From assembly GCA_965218235.1 (NCBI GenBank), contig OZ244596.1, positions 992,001 to 1,056,000 of the forward strand: a stretch of 64,000 nucleotides of DNA, in the 5' to 3' direction. This document shows positions 26,113-33,950 of the stretch, piece after piece. The notes below the pieces were generated by a model, which was not told the DNA's origin, made no database searches, and saw only the letters and a list, made by a program, of their open reading frames with translations. The position numbers and the translations under genes were made by a program. The stretch comes from CADCWK01 sp965218235 (GTDB taxonomy: Bacteria > Chloroflexota > Chloroflexia > Thermomicrobiales > UBA6265). Positions within the stretch are counted from its first letter, which is position 1, and the number at the start of each line of letters is the position of its first letter.

Positions 26113-26269
26113 CGTAGGGTCATGGGCTTGCCCTGACCGGCGCCCGCAGGCGCGGCTGTGTTTGCGACCTGGTCGTTCGCCATTGGATCGGACGATCGCG
26201 AACACCGTTATCGCCCTGCGGGGCGATGGCCGCTGCAGCGGCCGGTCAGGGCAAGCCCATGACCCTACG
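26113..26269. repeat. Dispersed palindromic element, copy D
   Basis: Perfect 29-bp arms (26113-26141 and 26241-26269; CGTAGGGTCATGGGCTTGCC...) enclose the hairpin ATCGCCCTGCGGGGCGAT. It is the best-preserved relative of copy A; their arms share CGTAGGGTCA and TGACCGGC. It is inserted between the permease and DUF885 genes. The remaining parts of 26043-26356 show no gene. Confidence 0.82.
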
Positions 26270-26356
26270 ATTCCCGCATTGCACGACGGTACGCGTTCGT
26301 GCGCCAATCACCCCTGAGGCCAGTTCCTTCATGGCCGGTCAGCACGGCCAGCAGAC

Positions 26357-27274
26357 CTACCGGTTGCGCAGCCGTGGGTCCAGTGCATCCCGAAGACCGT
26401 CGCCGAGCAGGTTGATCGCCAGCACCGTCAGCATGATCGCCAGGCCGGGGAAGAACGACACCCACCACGAGTTCCGCAGGATCGTCCGGCCGTCGGACAG
26501 CATGCTGCCCCACTCCGGCGTCGGCGGCTGGATTCCCAGACCGAGGAACGAGAGCGTGCTGCCGAGGATGATCGCGCCGGCGATCCCCAGCGTCGCGAGG
26601 ACGATGATCGGTGGCAGAACATTAGGCAGGATGTGCCGGATCATGATCGACCAGTTGCTCGCGCCAATTACCCGCGTCGCCGTGATGTACTCGCTCTCGC
26701 GGACGGACAGCACGGAGCCCCGCACGACCCGCGTGTAGTCCGGGATCGACGACAGGCCGACCGCGATCATGAGATTGAGCAGGCTGCCGCCGAGGATGGC
26801 GATGATCGCCATGACCAGGAGAATTCCGGGGAAGGCCAGCATCATGTCGACGATCCGCATGATGATCGAGTCGACCCAGCGCCCATAGTAGCCGGCGGCC
26901 AGCCCGGCCAGGACGCCGAAGAAGCTCGCGACCGCGACCGCGACCAGTCCGACCGGCAGCGAGTATCGCCCGCCGTACATCACTCGCGAGAGCACGTCCC
27001 GCCCGAAGCTGTCCGTCCCGAACAGGTGAGACCAGCTCGGTCCGGTCCGGATCATCTGCGTGTTCTGCCGGACCGGATCGTAGGGCGCGATCAGTGGGGA
27101 GAAGATCGCGATCAGCACGATCAGGATCAGAACGACCAGTCCAACCATCGCGCCCGGGTTCTTCCGGACACGCAGAAAAGTGTCGCTCATCAGGCCGCGG
27201 GGCTTGCGCACCGCCATCTCGACCGGCGGATTGGCGGCCTGGTTGGGGGCGAGGGCGATCTGCGGGTTATCCAT
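26357..27274 (-). CDS. Peptide-type ABC transporter permease, DppC family
   Basis: This is a 305-residue membrane subunit of an oligopeptide/dipeptide/nickel-type importer. The N-terminal OppC/DppC-type segment is followed by about six spans and the conserved loop SEYITATRVIGASNWSIM then HILPNV, the ATPase contact. Its start overlaps the end of the DppB-like gene by 8 bp, a sign of translational coupling. The usual ATPase pair (DppD/DppF) does not follow; repeat copy D and a DUF885 gene come next. Cargo may be peptides or small glycosides. Confidence 0.94.
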   Translation of the reverse strand: MDNPQIALAPNQAANPPVEMAVRKPRGLMSDTFLRVRKNPGAMVGLVVLILIVLIAIFSPLIAPYDPVRQNTQMIRTGPSWSHLFGTDSFGRDVLSRVMYGGRYSLPVGLVAVAVASFFGVLAGLAAGYYGRWVDSIIMRIVDMMLAFPGILLVMAIIAILGGSLLNLMIAVGLSSIPDYTRVVRGSVLSVRESEYITATRVIGASNWSIMIRHILPNVLPPIIVLATLGIAGAIILGSTLSFLGLGIQPPTPEWGSMLSDGRTILRNSWWVSFFPGLAIMLTVLAINLLGDGLRDALDPRLRNR

Positions 27275-28190
27275 ACCGGATCCTTGGGTCGAAGACGGCG
27301 TAGGAGAGATCGACGAGCAGGTTGACCACGACGTAGACCACCGCCGCGACGAGGACGACCCCCTGGATCACCGGGAAGTCGCGGTTGTTGATCGCCGTGA
27401 TCGCGACCCGGCCCAGCCCCGGCCGGGAGAAGACCTGCTCGGTCACGATCGCGCCGCCCAGCAGGCCGGCGAACTGGAGGCCCATGAACGTGATCGTCGG
27501 GATCAGCGCGTTTCGGAGCGCGTGACCGGTGATGACGACCCGCTCGCTCAGACCCTTGGCCCGGGCCGTCACGACGTAGTCCTGCCGCATCGTCTCCAGC
27601 ATCGACGAGCGGACCAGCCGGGCGATGTAGGCGGCGGAGGAGAACCCGACCACGAACCCCGGCAGGATCAGGTTCTTCAACCCTTCGGACCCGGTCGCCG
27701 GAAAGATATGAATCTTGAACGACAGGAACAGCAGCAGCAGCAATCCCAGGTAAAACACGGGAACCGAAACGCCCAGCAGCGCGATCACCATCGCCAGCGA
27801 ATCCAGCCAGGTGTTATGGAACAGCGCGGCGACGATCCCGAGGAGTAGCCCGAAGACGACCGCCACGACGACGCCAGCCAGCGCCAGTTGCATAGTCGGA
27901 CCGATCGCTTCACGGATGGAGTCGATCACCGGCCGCTTCGAATGCAGCCCGGCCCCAAAGTCGCCGTGGAGCACGCCCCCGATGTACGACGTGTACTGCT
28001 CGTACAGGGGGCGGTCCAGCCCGTACTGGTGCCGGATCTGGTCAGCCTGCTGCTCGCTGATCGGCTTGTCCCCGGCGAACAACTGCACCGGGTCGCCTGG
28101 CGTCAGGTGGATGATCAGGAACGTGAAGATCGAAATGCCGAACAGGACCGGAATCGCCTGCAGGACTCGCCGGAAGATGTAGATTCCCAC
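27267..28190 (-). CDS. Peptide-type ABC transporter permease, DppB family
   Basis: This is a 307-residue permease with the typical N-terminus (IFRRVLQAIPVLFGISIFTFLII), an external loop with TPGDP, and the C-terminal loop QDYVVTARAKGLSERVV followed by HALRNALIPT. It pairs with the DppC-like protein encoded next. It begins 72 bp after the binding-protein gene, and a stem-loop lies in that gap. Position and order (binding protein, B, C) match dpp/opp operons, except that the ATPase genes are missing. Confidence 0.95.
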   Translation of the reverse strand: MGIYIFRRVLQAIPVLFGISIFTFLIIHLTPGDPVQLFAGDKPISEQQADQIRHQYGLDRPLYEQYTSYIGGVLHGDFGAGLHSKRPVIDSIREAIGPTMQLALAGVVVAVVFGLLLGIVAALFHNTWLDSLAMVIALLGVSVPVFYLGLLLLLFLSFKIHIFPATGSEGLKNLILPGFVVGFSSAAYIARLVRSSMLETMRQDYVVTARAKGLSERVVITGHALRNALIPTITFMGLQFAGLLGGAIVTEQVFSRPGLGRVAITAINNRDFPVIQGVVLVAAVVYVVVNLLVDLSYAVFDPRIRYG

Positions 28191-28219
28191 GATGCGCTCT
28201 CACTGCTGGACCGCCGGTG

Positions 28220-28252
28220 CCGGAGCCAGCCCACGAACAGGGCAGGCTCCGG
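28220..28252 (-). other. Stem-loop after binding-protein gene
   Basis: CCGGAGCC (28220-28227) pairs with GGCTCCGG (28245-28252), then after one A-A mismatch GCCC pairs with GGGC around a 7-base loop. It begins 10 bases past the binding-protein stop. No T run. Confidence 0.7.
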
Positions 28253-28262
28253 TGACAGACCG

Positions 28263-29984
28263 CTATTCGAAGTAGGCGCTGTTCAGGTTGACGTAGGACG
28301 CGAGGAAGTCAAGCACGTCGCCCTGCATCCGGGATGACTTGGCGTTGTAGCCGAAGGTGTCGACCATCGGGATGATCGCAACGTCCTGCAGGACCCGGAG
28401 CTGGACCTGCGAGTACAGGGCCGTGCGCTGGGCCGGGTCGTTGGTCGCGGCCGCCTGCTCCAGCCAGCCATCGACCTCCGGGACGTTGTAGTTGGACCGG
28501 TTGAAGGAGCCGATGTTCTGCGACCAGAAGATAGTCCGCAGGACGTCCGGATCGGCGTAGGAGAACCAGATGCCGGTGATGTCGTAGTTGCCCTCTTCGC
28601 GGATCACCTGGCGAAGACGGCCACGCTCCATGATCTCGAGGTTGAGCTTGATCCCGACCTCGGCCCACGCGCCCTGGAGGAACGTCGCGGTGCCCTTGTC
28701 CGGCTCGCGCTCCAGAAGCGGGTAGTACAGCTCGAGCGGCACACCGTTCTTCTCGCGGACCTCGCCGTTCATCACCCAGCCAGCCTGATCGAGGATCTGG
28801 TTGGCCTTGGCGACGTCGTAGGCGAACAGCGTCTCCGTCATGGGCTCGTAGCCAAGCGTCGGCCGCATCAGCGCGCTGTTCGCCGGCAGGTTGAGACCAC
28901 CGTAGGCGGCCTGGTTGAGGGCCTCCTTGTCGAGCGCGTAGTGCATCGCCTGACGAACGGCGAGCTCCGCGATCGGCGTCTGGCGAATCAGGTTCATCTC
29001 CATCAGCTGGCCGGCACCGGGCTGGGCCTGCTTGATGACGGTGACGTCGCTGTTGGCCTCGAGGTCCGGCAACTGCAACCCATCGATCGAGTCGATGTAC
29101 TGCGTCTCGCCGGTTGTGATCGTGCCGGTGCGGACGGAAATATCGTCGATGACGCGGAACTCGATCGAATCGAAGTACGCCGCGCCGGTGTTGGCGAAGG
29201 CCGAGGACCCCCAGGTGTAGTCCGGGTTCTTCGTCACGGTGATGTGGTCGGCCTCGATCCACTCGCCGAAGATGAACGGTCCCGTCCCGACCGGCGCGCG
29301 GGCGAAGGCCTCGATCCCCATCGTCCGGACCGCCGTCGGCGAGACGATGCCGAGGTAGCCGTTCAGACCGGCGAGGAACGGGGCGAAGGCCGTCTTCAGG
29401 ACGACCTTGATCGTGTGGTCGTCGATGATCTCGCTGTGGTCGTACGGGCCGAGCTGGTCATGGCATTGCCCGGGAGCGATGACCATGCTGGCATCCGGCG
29501 TCCCGCCGACGGTCGGCGTGCCGCCGGCCGCGACGATGTCGCCGGCGACGACGCGGTCGAAGGTGAACTGGACGGCCTCGGCGTTGAACGGCGTCCCATC
29601 GTGGAACGTCACGCCCTGCTTGAGGACGAAGGTGTACTCCGTGCCGTCCTCGGAGACCGTCCAGCTGTCAGCCAGCCCCGGAATGAACTCGGTTGCGTTC
29701 GGCATCCACAGGAGCGGCTCGCAGATGTTGAGCGTGACGCGAATCGTGGAGTCGTAGTTGGTGACCTGCGGGTCGAGCGTGCCGTCGACGTCGAAGCCGA
29801 GCCCGTAGATCAGCGTCCCGCCGGGCTGGCCCTGGCGCTGGATGACACGGGCGGAGGTGAAGTCGAGGCCGTGGGCGCCGGCCTTCGCCTGCCACTGGGC
29901 CAGCGAGAGCGCGGCGCCGCCACCGATGGCACCACCGAGCACGGTCCGGCGATTGACGCGAGTGCCGTTGAGACGAGTATCCAT
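28263..29984 (-). CDS. Peptide-type ABC transporter substrate-binding protein (SBP family 5)
   Basis: This 573-residue binding protein has a Tat leader (NRRTVLGGAIGGGAAL) and family 5 blocks: YGLGFDVDGTLDPQVTNYDS, then EPLLWMPN, LADSWTVSEDGTEYTFVLKQ and GVTFHDGTPFNAEAV. It captures peptides or related solutes outside the membrane and delivers them to the DppB/DppC-like pair. It is the first transporter gene of the operon and follows the SDR gene by about 90 bp, with tandem hairpins in between. The substrate is not predictable. Confidence 0.95.
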   Translation of the reverse strand: MDTRLNGTRVNRRTVLGGAIGGGAALSLAQWQAKAGAHGLDFTSARVIQRQGQPGGTLIYGLGFDVDGTLDPQVTNYDSTIRVTLNICEPLLWMPNATEFIPGLADSWTVSEDGTEYTFVLKQGVTFHDGTPFNAEAVQFTFDRVVAGDIVAAGGTPTVGGTPDASMVIAPGQCHDQLGPYDHSEIIDDHTIKVVLKTAFAPFLAGLNGYLGIVSPTAVRTMGIEAFARAPVGTGPFIFGEWIEADHITVTKNPDYTWGSSAFANTGAAYFDSIEFRVIDDISVRTGTITTGETQYIDSIDGLQLPDLEANSDVTVIKQAQPGAGQLMEMNLIRQTPIAELAVRQAMHYALDKEALNQAAYGGLNLPANSALMRPTLGYEPMTETLFAYDVAKANQILDQAGWVMNGEVREKNGVPLELYYPLLEREPDKGTATFLQGAWAEVGIKLNLEIMERGRLRQVIREEGNYDITGIWFSYADPDVLRTIFWSQNIGSFNRSNYNVPEVDGWLEQAAATNDPAQRTALYSQVQLRVLQDVAIIPMVDTFGYNAKSSRMQGDVLDFLASYVNLNSAYFE

Positions 29985-30017
29985 CGATGATCCCCCAGCG
30001 CGACGATTGCGAGGACG

Positions 30018-30060
30018 ACCGCGAGACCCCTCGCGGTGGCAGTCCGCCGGAGCCCGGCGG
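30018..30060 (-). terminator. Tandem hairpins between SDR and binding-protein genes
   Basis: Two perfect GC hairpins, 30018-30037 (8-bp stem, ACCC loop) and 30044-30060 (7-bp stem, AGC loop), lie 14 bases or more past the SDR stop. No T run, so termination may be partial. Confidence 0.5.
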
Positions 30061-30073
30061 GTTTCACCCGTGG

Positions 30074-30916
30074 TTAGTGGGCCACCAGCGTGGTGGCCCG
30101 GCCCGTGACCCAGTCGTACCGGGGGTCGTCGTCGGGCACGCTCGTGCCCTCGAACCGGGACCCGACACCAGCTCCGCCATCGACGTCGATGACGGCCCCC
30201 GTCAGGAACGACGCGGCATCCGAGGCGAGGAACAGGACCACCGAGGCGACCTCGTCCGGCTCACCGGCCCGCGCCATGGGCATGGTCGGGATCCGGCGAC
30301 CGAGCGCGTCGGCCATCCGTGGCGGGAGTGGTTTGGGTTGGGTGTCGATCAGGCCGGGGCTGATGCAGTTGACCAGGATGCCGTACTGCGCCAGCTCGAC
30401 CGCGGCGACCCGCGTGAAACTCTCGACCGCGGCCCGGCTGGAGGCGTAGCAGGCCGCGCCGGCCGACCCCCGCTTGCTGACCCCGGACGAGAACGTCACG
30501 ATCCGCCCGCCGTTGCCGTCGGCGATCATCGCCTTGGCCGCGGCCTGGGTCATCAGGAACGTTCCCCGGCAGTTGACGCCGTAGACCGTGTCCCAGACCT
30601 CGACCCGCTCCTCCAGCAGCGTGGCGTGCGGAGCGACGGCCGCGTTGTTGACGCAGACATCCAGCCGGCCGTACCGCTCGACCGCCGCGTCGACGATCGC
30701 CTGGGCCCCATCGGGCGTGGCGATGTCGGCGCCGATCGTGCTGACTCGGCCGGCCGGCAGACCTGCGACCGTCTCGGCCAGCCCGTCGGCGTCGCGGTCG
30801 GTCGCCAGGACCGTCGCCTGGGCCGCGACGAGCCGCTCGACGATCGAACGGCCGACGCCGCGGGCGGCTCCGGTGACGATCGCGACCTGCCCCGAAAAGA
30901 CGAACTCGACGTTCAT
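30074..30916 (-). CDS. SDR-family oxidoreductase with altered active site
   Basis: This short-chain dehydrogenase of 280 residues has the cofactor motif VTGAARGVG and the NNAAV turn. The catalytic Tyr lies in CYASSRAA, where the usual YxxxK lysine is arginine (codon CGG). This could lower or change activity. The start is the ATG at 30916 with GAGGGGG upstream; the frame is open further back through the promoter. It heads the peptide-type transporter genes and shares a divergent promoter region with the GntR regulator, so it is probably controlled by it. Confidence 0.88.
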   Translation of the reverse strand: MNVEFVFSGQVAIVTGAARGVGRSIVERLVAAQATVLATDRDADGLAETVAGLPAGRVSTIGADIATPDGAQAIVDAAVERYGRLDVCVNNAAVAPHATLLEERVEVWDTVYGVNCRGTFLMTQAAAKAMIADGNGGRIVTFSSGVSKRGSAGAACYASSRAAVESFTRVAAVELAQYGILVNCISPGLIDTQPKPLPPRMADALGRRIPTMPMARAGEPDEVASVVLFLASDAASFLTGAVIDVDGGAGVGSRFEGTSVPDDDPRYDWVTGRATTLVAH

Positions 30917-31003
30917 TCCACCCCCTCGGACCGATGGGTTCACCGTGCCGGACCCGCATGTAGCGGTTTGCACCGTTTCCTCGCGAGACACCGGCTATTC
31001 AGT

Positions 31004-31053
31004 TTGACATCGACTCCTGAAATGATAATATGCGGATTGTCGACAATCGTCAA
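31004..31053. promoter_or_regulatory. Overlapping divergent promoters with shared GntR operator
   Basis: Plus promoter: TTGACA (31004-31009), 16 bases, TAATAT (31026-31031), for the GntR gene. Minus promoter: TTGACG (31048-31053), 17 bases, TATTAT (31025-31030), for the SDR/transporter genes. The perfect palindrome ATTGTCGACAAT (31036-31047) lies in the minus spacer and over the plus start site, and fits a FadR-like TTGTnnACAA site. One bound dimer would block both. Confidence 0.85.
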
Positions 31054-31256
31054 TACGCATCTCAGCGCCACGCTTGGCCACCTGGCACAAGTTGCCGCGA
31101 CCATGAGCTTGCCGCACCGTTCATGGAAAACCGCGTCGACCTGGGTCGCCTGATGGCGACGATTGTGAGGAGTGTGACCGGAAGAACCACCCGAACGACG
31201 GTCCGGCCGCCTCAGGATGGGGTGGTCACGGGCCAAGCGCCAGGAAGCAGGAGTGC

Positions 31257-32054
31257 ATGGCCTCGACTGCCCAGGACCAGATCGACCCCGTCGCGCCGGA
31301 TCAGGACCATCAGATCCGTCCACCCAGCCGGCTCCGCCTCGTTGACGATGTCGCCCAGGCCCTCGAGGACGGCATCCTGTCCGGCTCGCTCCGGCCCGGC
31401 GAGCGCCTGATCGAGACCCGCCTCTGCGACGAACTTGGGGTGAGCCGGACGACGCTGCGGGAGGCCCTGCTGACCTTGCAGCGCCGGGGACTGGTCCGGA
31501 GCGAGCCACGCCGTGGCACCTTCGTCCACCGGCTGGCGCCCGAGGAGTCGCGGGATCTGCGGCGGGCGCGGTCAGTCCTGGAGGGCTACATCGTCTCCGT
31601 TGGCCACGCCAGCCTAACGACCGACGACTTCGACGCGATGCAGGCGACCGTCGACGAGATGGCGCTCTGCCGGTTCCCCGGCGAGGTCGCCCGGATCATC
31701 CGGCTGGACCTCGAGTTCCATGGCGCGATCATGCGGGCCGTCCCGTCGACCGTAATACTGGAACTGTGGGAGAGCCTGAACGGCCGGATGAGCGCCCTGA
31801 TCCTCAGCAGCATCGAGCGGCACCACGCCGGGACACCGGATTTCGCCGAGTTCCATCAGGTTCTGCTCGATGCCCTGCGGACTGGCCGGACGGAGATCGC
31901 GGCCGATGCCGTCGTCGCCCACTACATCGGCGTGACGAACGAAGACACGGAATCGCTCGCCGAGATCACGCGGGCGATCGACACGATGATCCACGTTCCC
32001 GTCCATACCGCCGGCGCGGCCGAGCGGGCGCGAGCCATGTCCGCTCCGGAGTGA
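31257..32054 (+). CDS. GntR-family regulator, FCD (FadR) subfamily
   Basis: This 265-residue regulator has a GntR winged helix (GERLIETRLCDELGVSRTTLREALLTLQRRGLV) about residues 45-80. An all-helical FCD ligand domain follows, with Asp and His positions (LDLEFHGAIM) that often bind a metal and an organic acid. The ATG at 31257 follows GCAGGAG. The leader is about 220 bases long. It is divergent from the SDR/transporter operon and 20 bp ahead of the Gfo/Idh/MocA oxidoreductase, so it probably governs both sides through the site at 31036-31047. The effector may be a sugar acid. Confidence 0.93.
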   Translation: MASTAQDQIDPVAPDQDHQIRPPSRLRLVDDVAQALEDGILSGSLRPGERLIETRLCDELGVSRTTLREALLTLQRRGLVRSEPRRGTFVHRLAPEESRDLRRARSVLEGYIVSVGHASLTTDDFDAMQATVDEMALCRFPGEVARIIRLDLEFHGAIMRAVPSTVILELWESLNGRMSALILSSIERHHAGTPDFAEFHQVLLDALRTGRTEIAADAVVAHYIGVTNEDTESLAEITRAIDTMIHVPVHTAGAAERARAMSAPE

Positions 32055-32074
32055 GCGGGAGAGGAACACCACCG

Positions 32075-33217
32075 ATGTCTGTCGCATTCCAGCCCATCAC
32101 GGGACGCACGGTCCGGGTCGGGGTCATCGGCGCCGGCGTCTGGGCCAACAACGCCCACCTGCCAGGCTGGCACCGGGACTCCCGCTGCGACATCGTCGCG
32201 GTCTGCGACGTCGACGAGGCGCTCGCCAACGAGGCGAAGGCGACCTTCGGCGCCGACGCCGCCTACACCGACTACCGCGACCTGATCGCCCGGGACGACA
32301 TCGACGTGGTCGACGTCTGCACCTCCAGCGCGATGCACCTCGAGCTGTCGCTGGCCGCCCTCAACGCCGGCAAGCACGTCCTCTGCGAGAAGCCGGTCGC
32401 CTTCGACTTCCGCCAGACCGCCGACGCGGCCGACCTGGCTGACCGCAAGGGCCTCAAGACCAAGCTCGGCTTCACCTTCCGCTACAGCCCCGGCGTCCGC
32501 TACGCCCGCCAGCTGATCGACCAGGGGTTCGTCGGCGAGCCGTACATCTACAACGCTTACGAGCAGAACTCGCAGTGGATCGACCCGCAGACGCCGCTCC
32601 GCCAGGTCAAGCTCGACGTCAACCCCAACACGATCCAGACCCAGTCGCTGGAGGGCTACGGCGCCCCGGTGATCGACATTGGTCACTCGTGGGTCGGCGC
32701 CGACTACGCCCGCGTCGTCGGGACGATGCGCAACTTCGTCCCCGAGCGCATGGTCCGCGCGACGGGGCAGATGACGAAGATCAACATCGACGACGGCGAC
32801 ATCTACATCGGCGAGTACACCAACGGCGTGATCAGCTCCGTCCAGACGAGCTTCGTCACCGTCGGGAACTACCCCGGCATCGAGGTCCGCCTCTACGGCT
32901 CGAAGGGCGCGATCATCTGCCGCCTGATCGAGGAGTTCGGTATCGCCGAAACGATCAGGGTGGCGACGCCGGACGACGTCGAGTTCAAACAGTTGGAGAT
33001 CCCGGCCGAGTTCTACCCGGAGGGCGGCCACCCCGGCGAATCCTGGCGAACGCTGTTCTACGCCAACCTGGTCAAGGACTTCCTCGACGAGCTGACGACC
33101 GACACCGCCGCCAACCAGGGCAACTTCCGCGACGGCGCCTGGGTCCAGGAGGCGATCAACGCCGTCGAGCAGTCGTTCCACGAGCGCCGCTGGGTGGACC
33201 TGCCGCTGGAGCGGTAG
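32075..33217 (+). CDS. Gfo/Idh/MocA-family oxidoreductase
   Basis: This is a 380-residue NAD(P)-dependent sugar or inositol dehydrogenase-like enzyme. The N-terminal Rossmann fold (VGVIGAGVWANNAHLPGW) is followed by the signature CEKPVAF and a C-terminal αβ domain. The catalytic DIGHSW segment (Asp/His) is visible near residue 205. GGGAGAGGA precedes the ATG at 32075. It is cotranscribed with the GntR gene. Members oxidise sugars, inositols or their acids; which one is not readable, but the neighbouring transporter probably supplies it. Confidence 0.92.
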   Translation: MSVAFQPITGRTVRVGVIGAGVWANNAHLPGWHRDSRCDIVAVCDVDEALANEAKATFGADAAYTDYRDLIARDDIDVVDVCTSSAMHLELSLAALNAGKHVLCEKPVAFDFRQTADAADLADRKGLKTKLGFTFRYSPGVRYARQLIDQGFVGEPYIYNAYEQNSQWIDPQTPLRQVKLDVNPNTIQTQSLEGYGAPVIDIGHSWVGADYARVVGTMRNFVPERMVRATGQMTKINIDDGDIYIGEYTNGVISSVQTSFVTVGNYPGIEVRLYGSKGAIICRLIEEFGIAETIRVATPDDVEFKQLEIPAEFYPEGGHPGESWRTLFYANLVKDFLDELTTDTAANQGNFRDGAWVQEAINAVEQSFHERRWVDLPLER

Positions 33218-33222
33218 GTCGA

Positions 33223-33891
33223 GACCTCTCCCCCCGGCCCCCTCTCCGGCTCCCATCTCGCTCCGACGCCTGCGGGCGTCTGCGCGTCACCGGTCCCGGA
33301 GAGGGGGAGAGGGGGACCATATCGATTATTTCAGGCTCCCGCGCGTCTCCAGACTGGATGGACCGTATTTCGATGAGGTGAGTCCGGTGAACACTCCCGT
33401 TTCTCGCCGCGTCGCTGCCGCCCGCGACCTACGGCGACGGCAGACCCCAGCGGAGGCGGCGCTCTGAGATCGCCTGCGCCGGCAGCAGCTGGGCGTAACG
33501 TTCCGGCGCCAACATGTCATTGGACCATTCGTGGTCGATTTCTGCTGCCTGCCCGCGAGGCTGATCGTCGAGTTGGATGGCTTCGTCCACGACCTTGAAG
33601 ACGTACGGGAACAGGACGCGTGGCGTACGGAATAACGGAGTATCTGAAGGAGCGCGGTCTCACTGTCGTCCGGTTCACAAACGACGACGTGCTGTCCCGT
33701 CCCGAGACCGTCGTAACTGCCATCCGTGACCTGCTCATCCGACCCGAGACGTCCTGATCCACCGGTCTCCCCCTCCGGGGACCCGACAGCGCCCAGCCCG
33801 TTCTCCCCCTCTCTGGGACCGGTGAGTCGCAATGAGGCTTCAGCCGAATGGAGCGAACCGGGAGCCGGAGAGGGGGTCGGGGGGAGAGGTC
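33223..33891. mobile_element. Inverted-repeat-flanked unit around a broken DUF559 gene
   Basis: Arms of 32 bp (33223-33254 and 33860-33891) are inverted copies differing at one base; the left begins GACCTCTCCCCCCGG. Further inside, CTCACCGGTCCC-type segments also match in inverted order. The unit holds only the DUF559 pseudogene. Similar pyrimidine-rich palindromes flank DUF559 genes in many bacteria, suggesting mobility as a cassette. Confidence 0.65.
33378..33757 (+). pseudogene. DUF559 (Vsr-like endonuclease fold) pseudogene
   Basis: The reading frame starts with GTG at 33378 or 33387 and gives ARDLRRRQTPAEAAL, then HVIGPFVVDFCCLPARLIVE and LDGFVHD, matching the DUF559 nuclease-like domain. 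A TGA at 33465-33467 replaces the Trp codon expected after AAL. An 8-base near-duplication (ACGGAATA, ACGGAGTA; 33627-33642) then shifts the frame, after which EYLKERGLTVVRFTNDDVL continues to the stop at 33755. Two independent lesions show it is dead. It sits between inverted repeats downstream of the Gfo/Idh/MocA gene. Confidence 0.85.
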
Positions 33892-33950
33892 CGATCGCCA
33901 CCACGGCGCTTCGAATCCAGCCGCATTCGTCCCTATGGAGCAAACACCCG

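Noticed and set aside
33223..33891. Insertion sequence with a transposase
   Set aside because: Inverted repeats are present but the only enclosed frame is a broken DUF559 gene, not a transposase.
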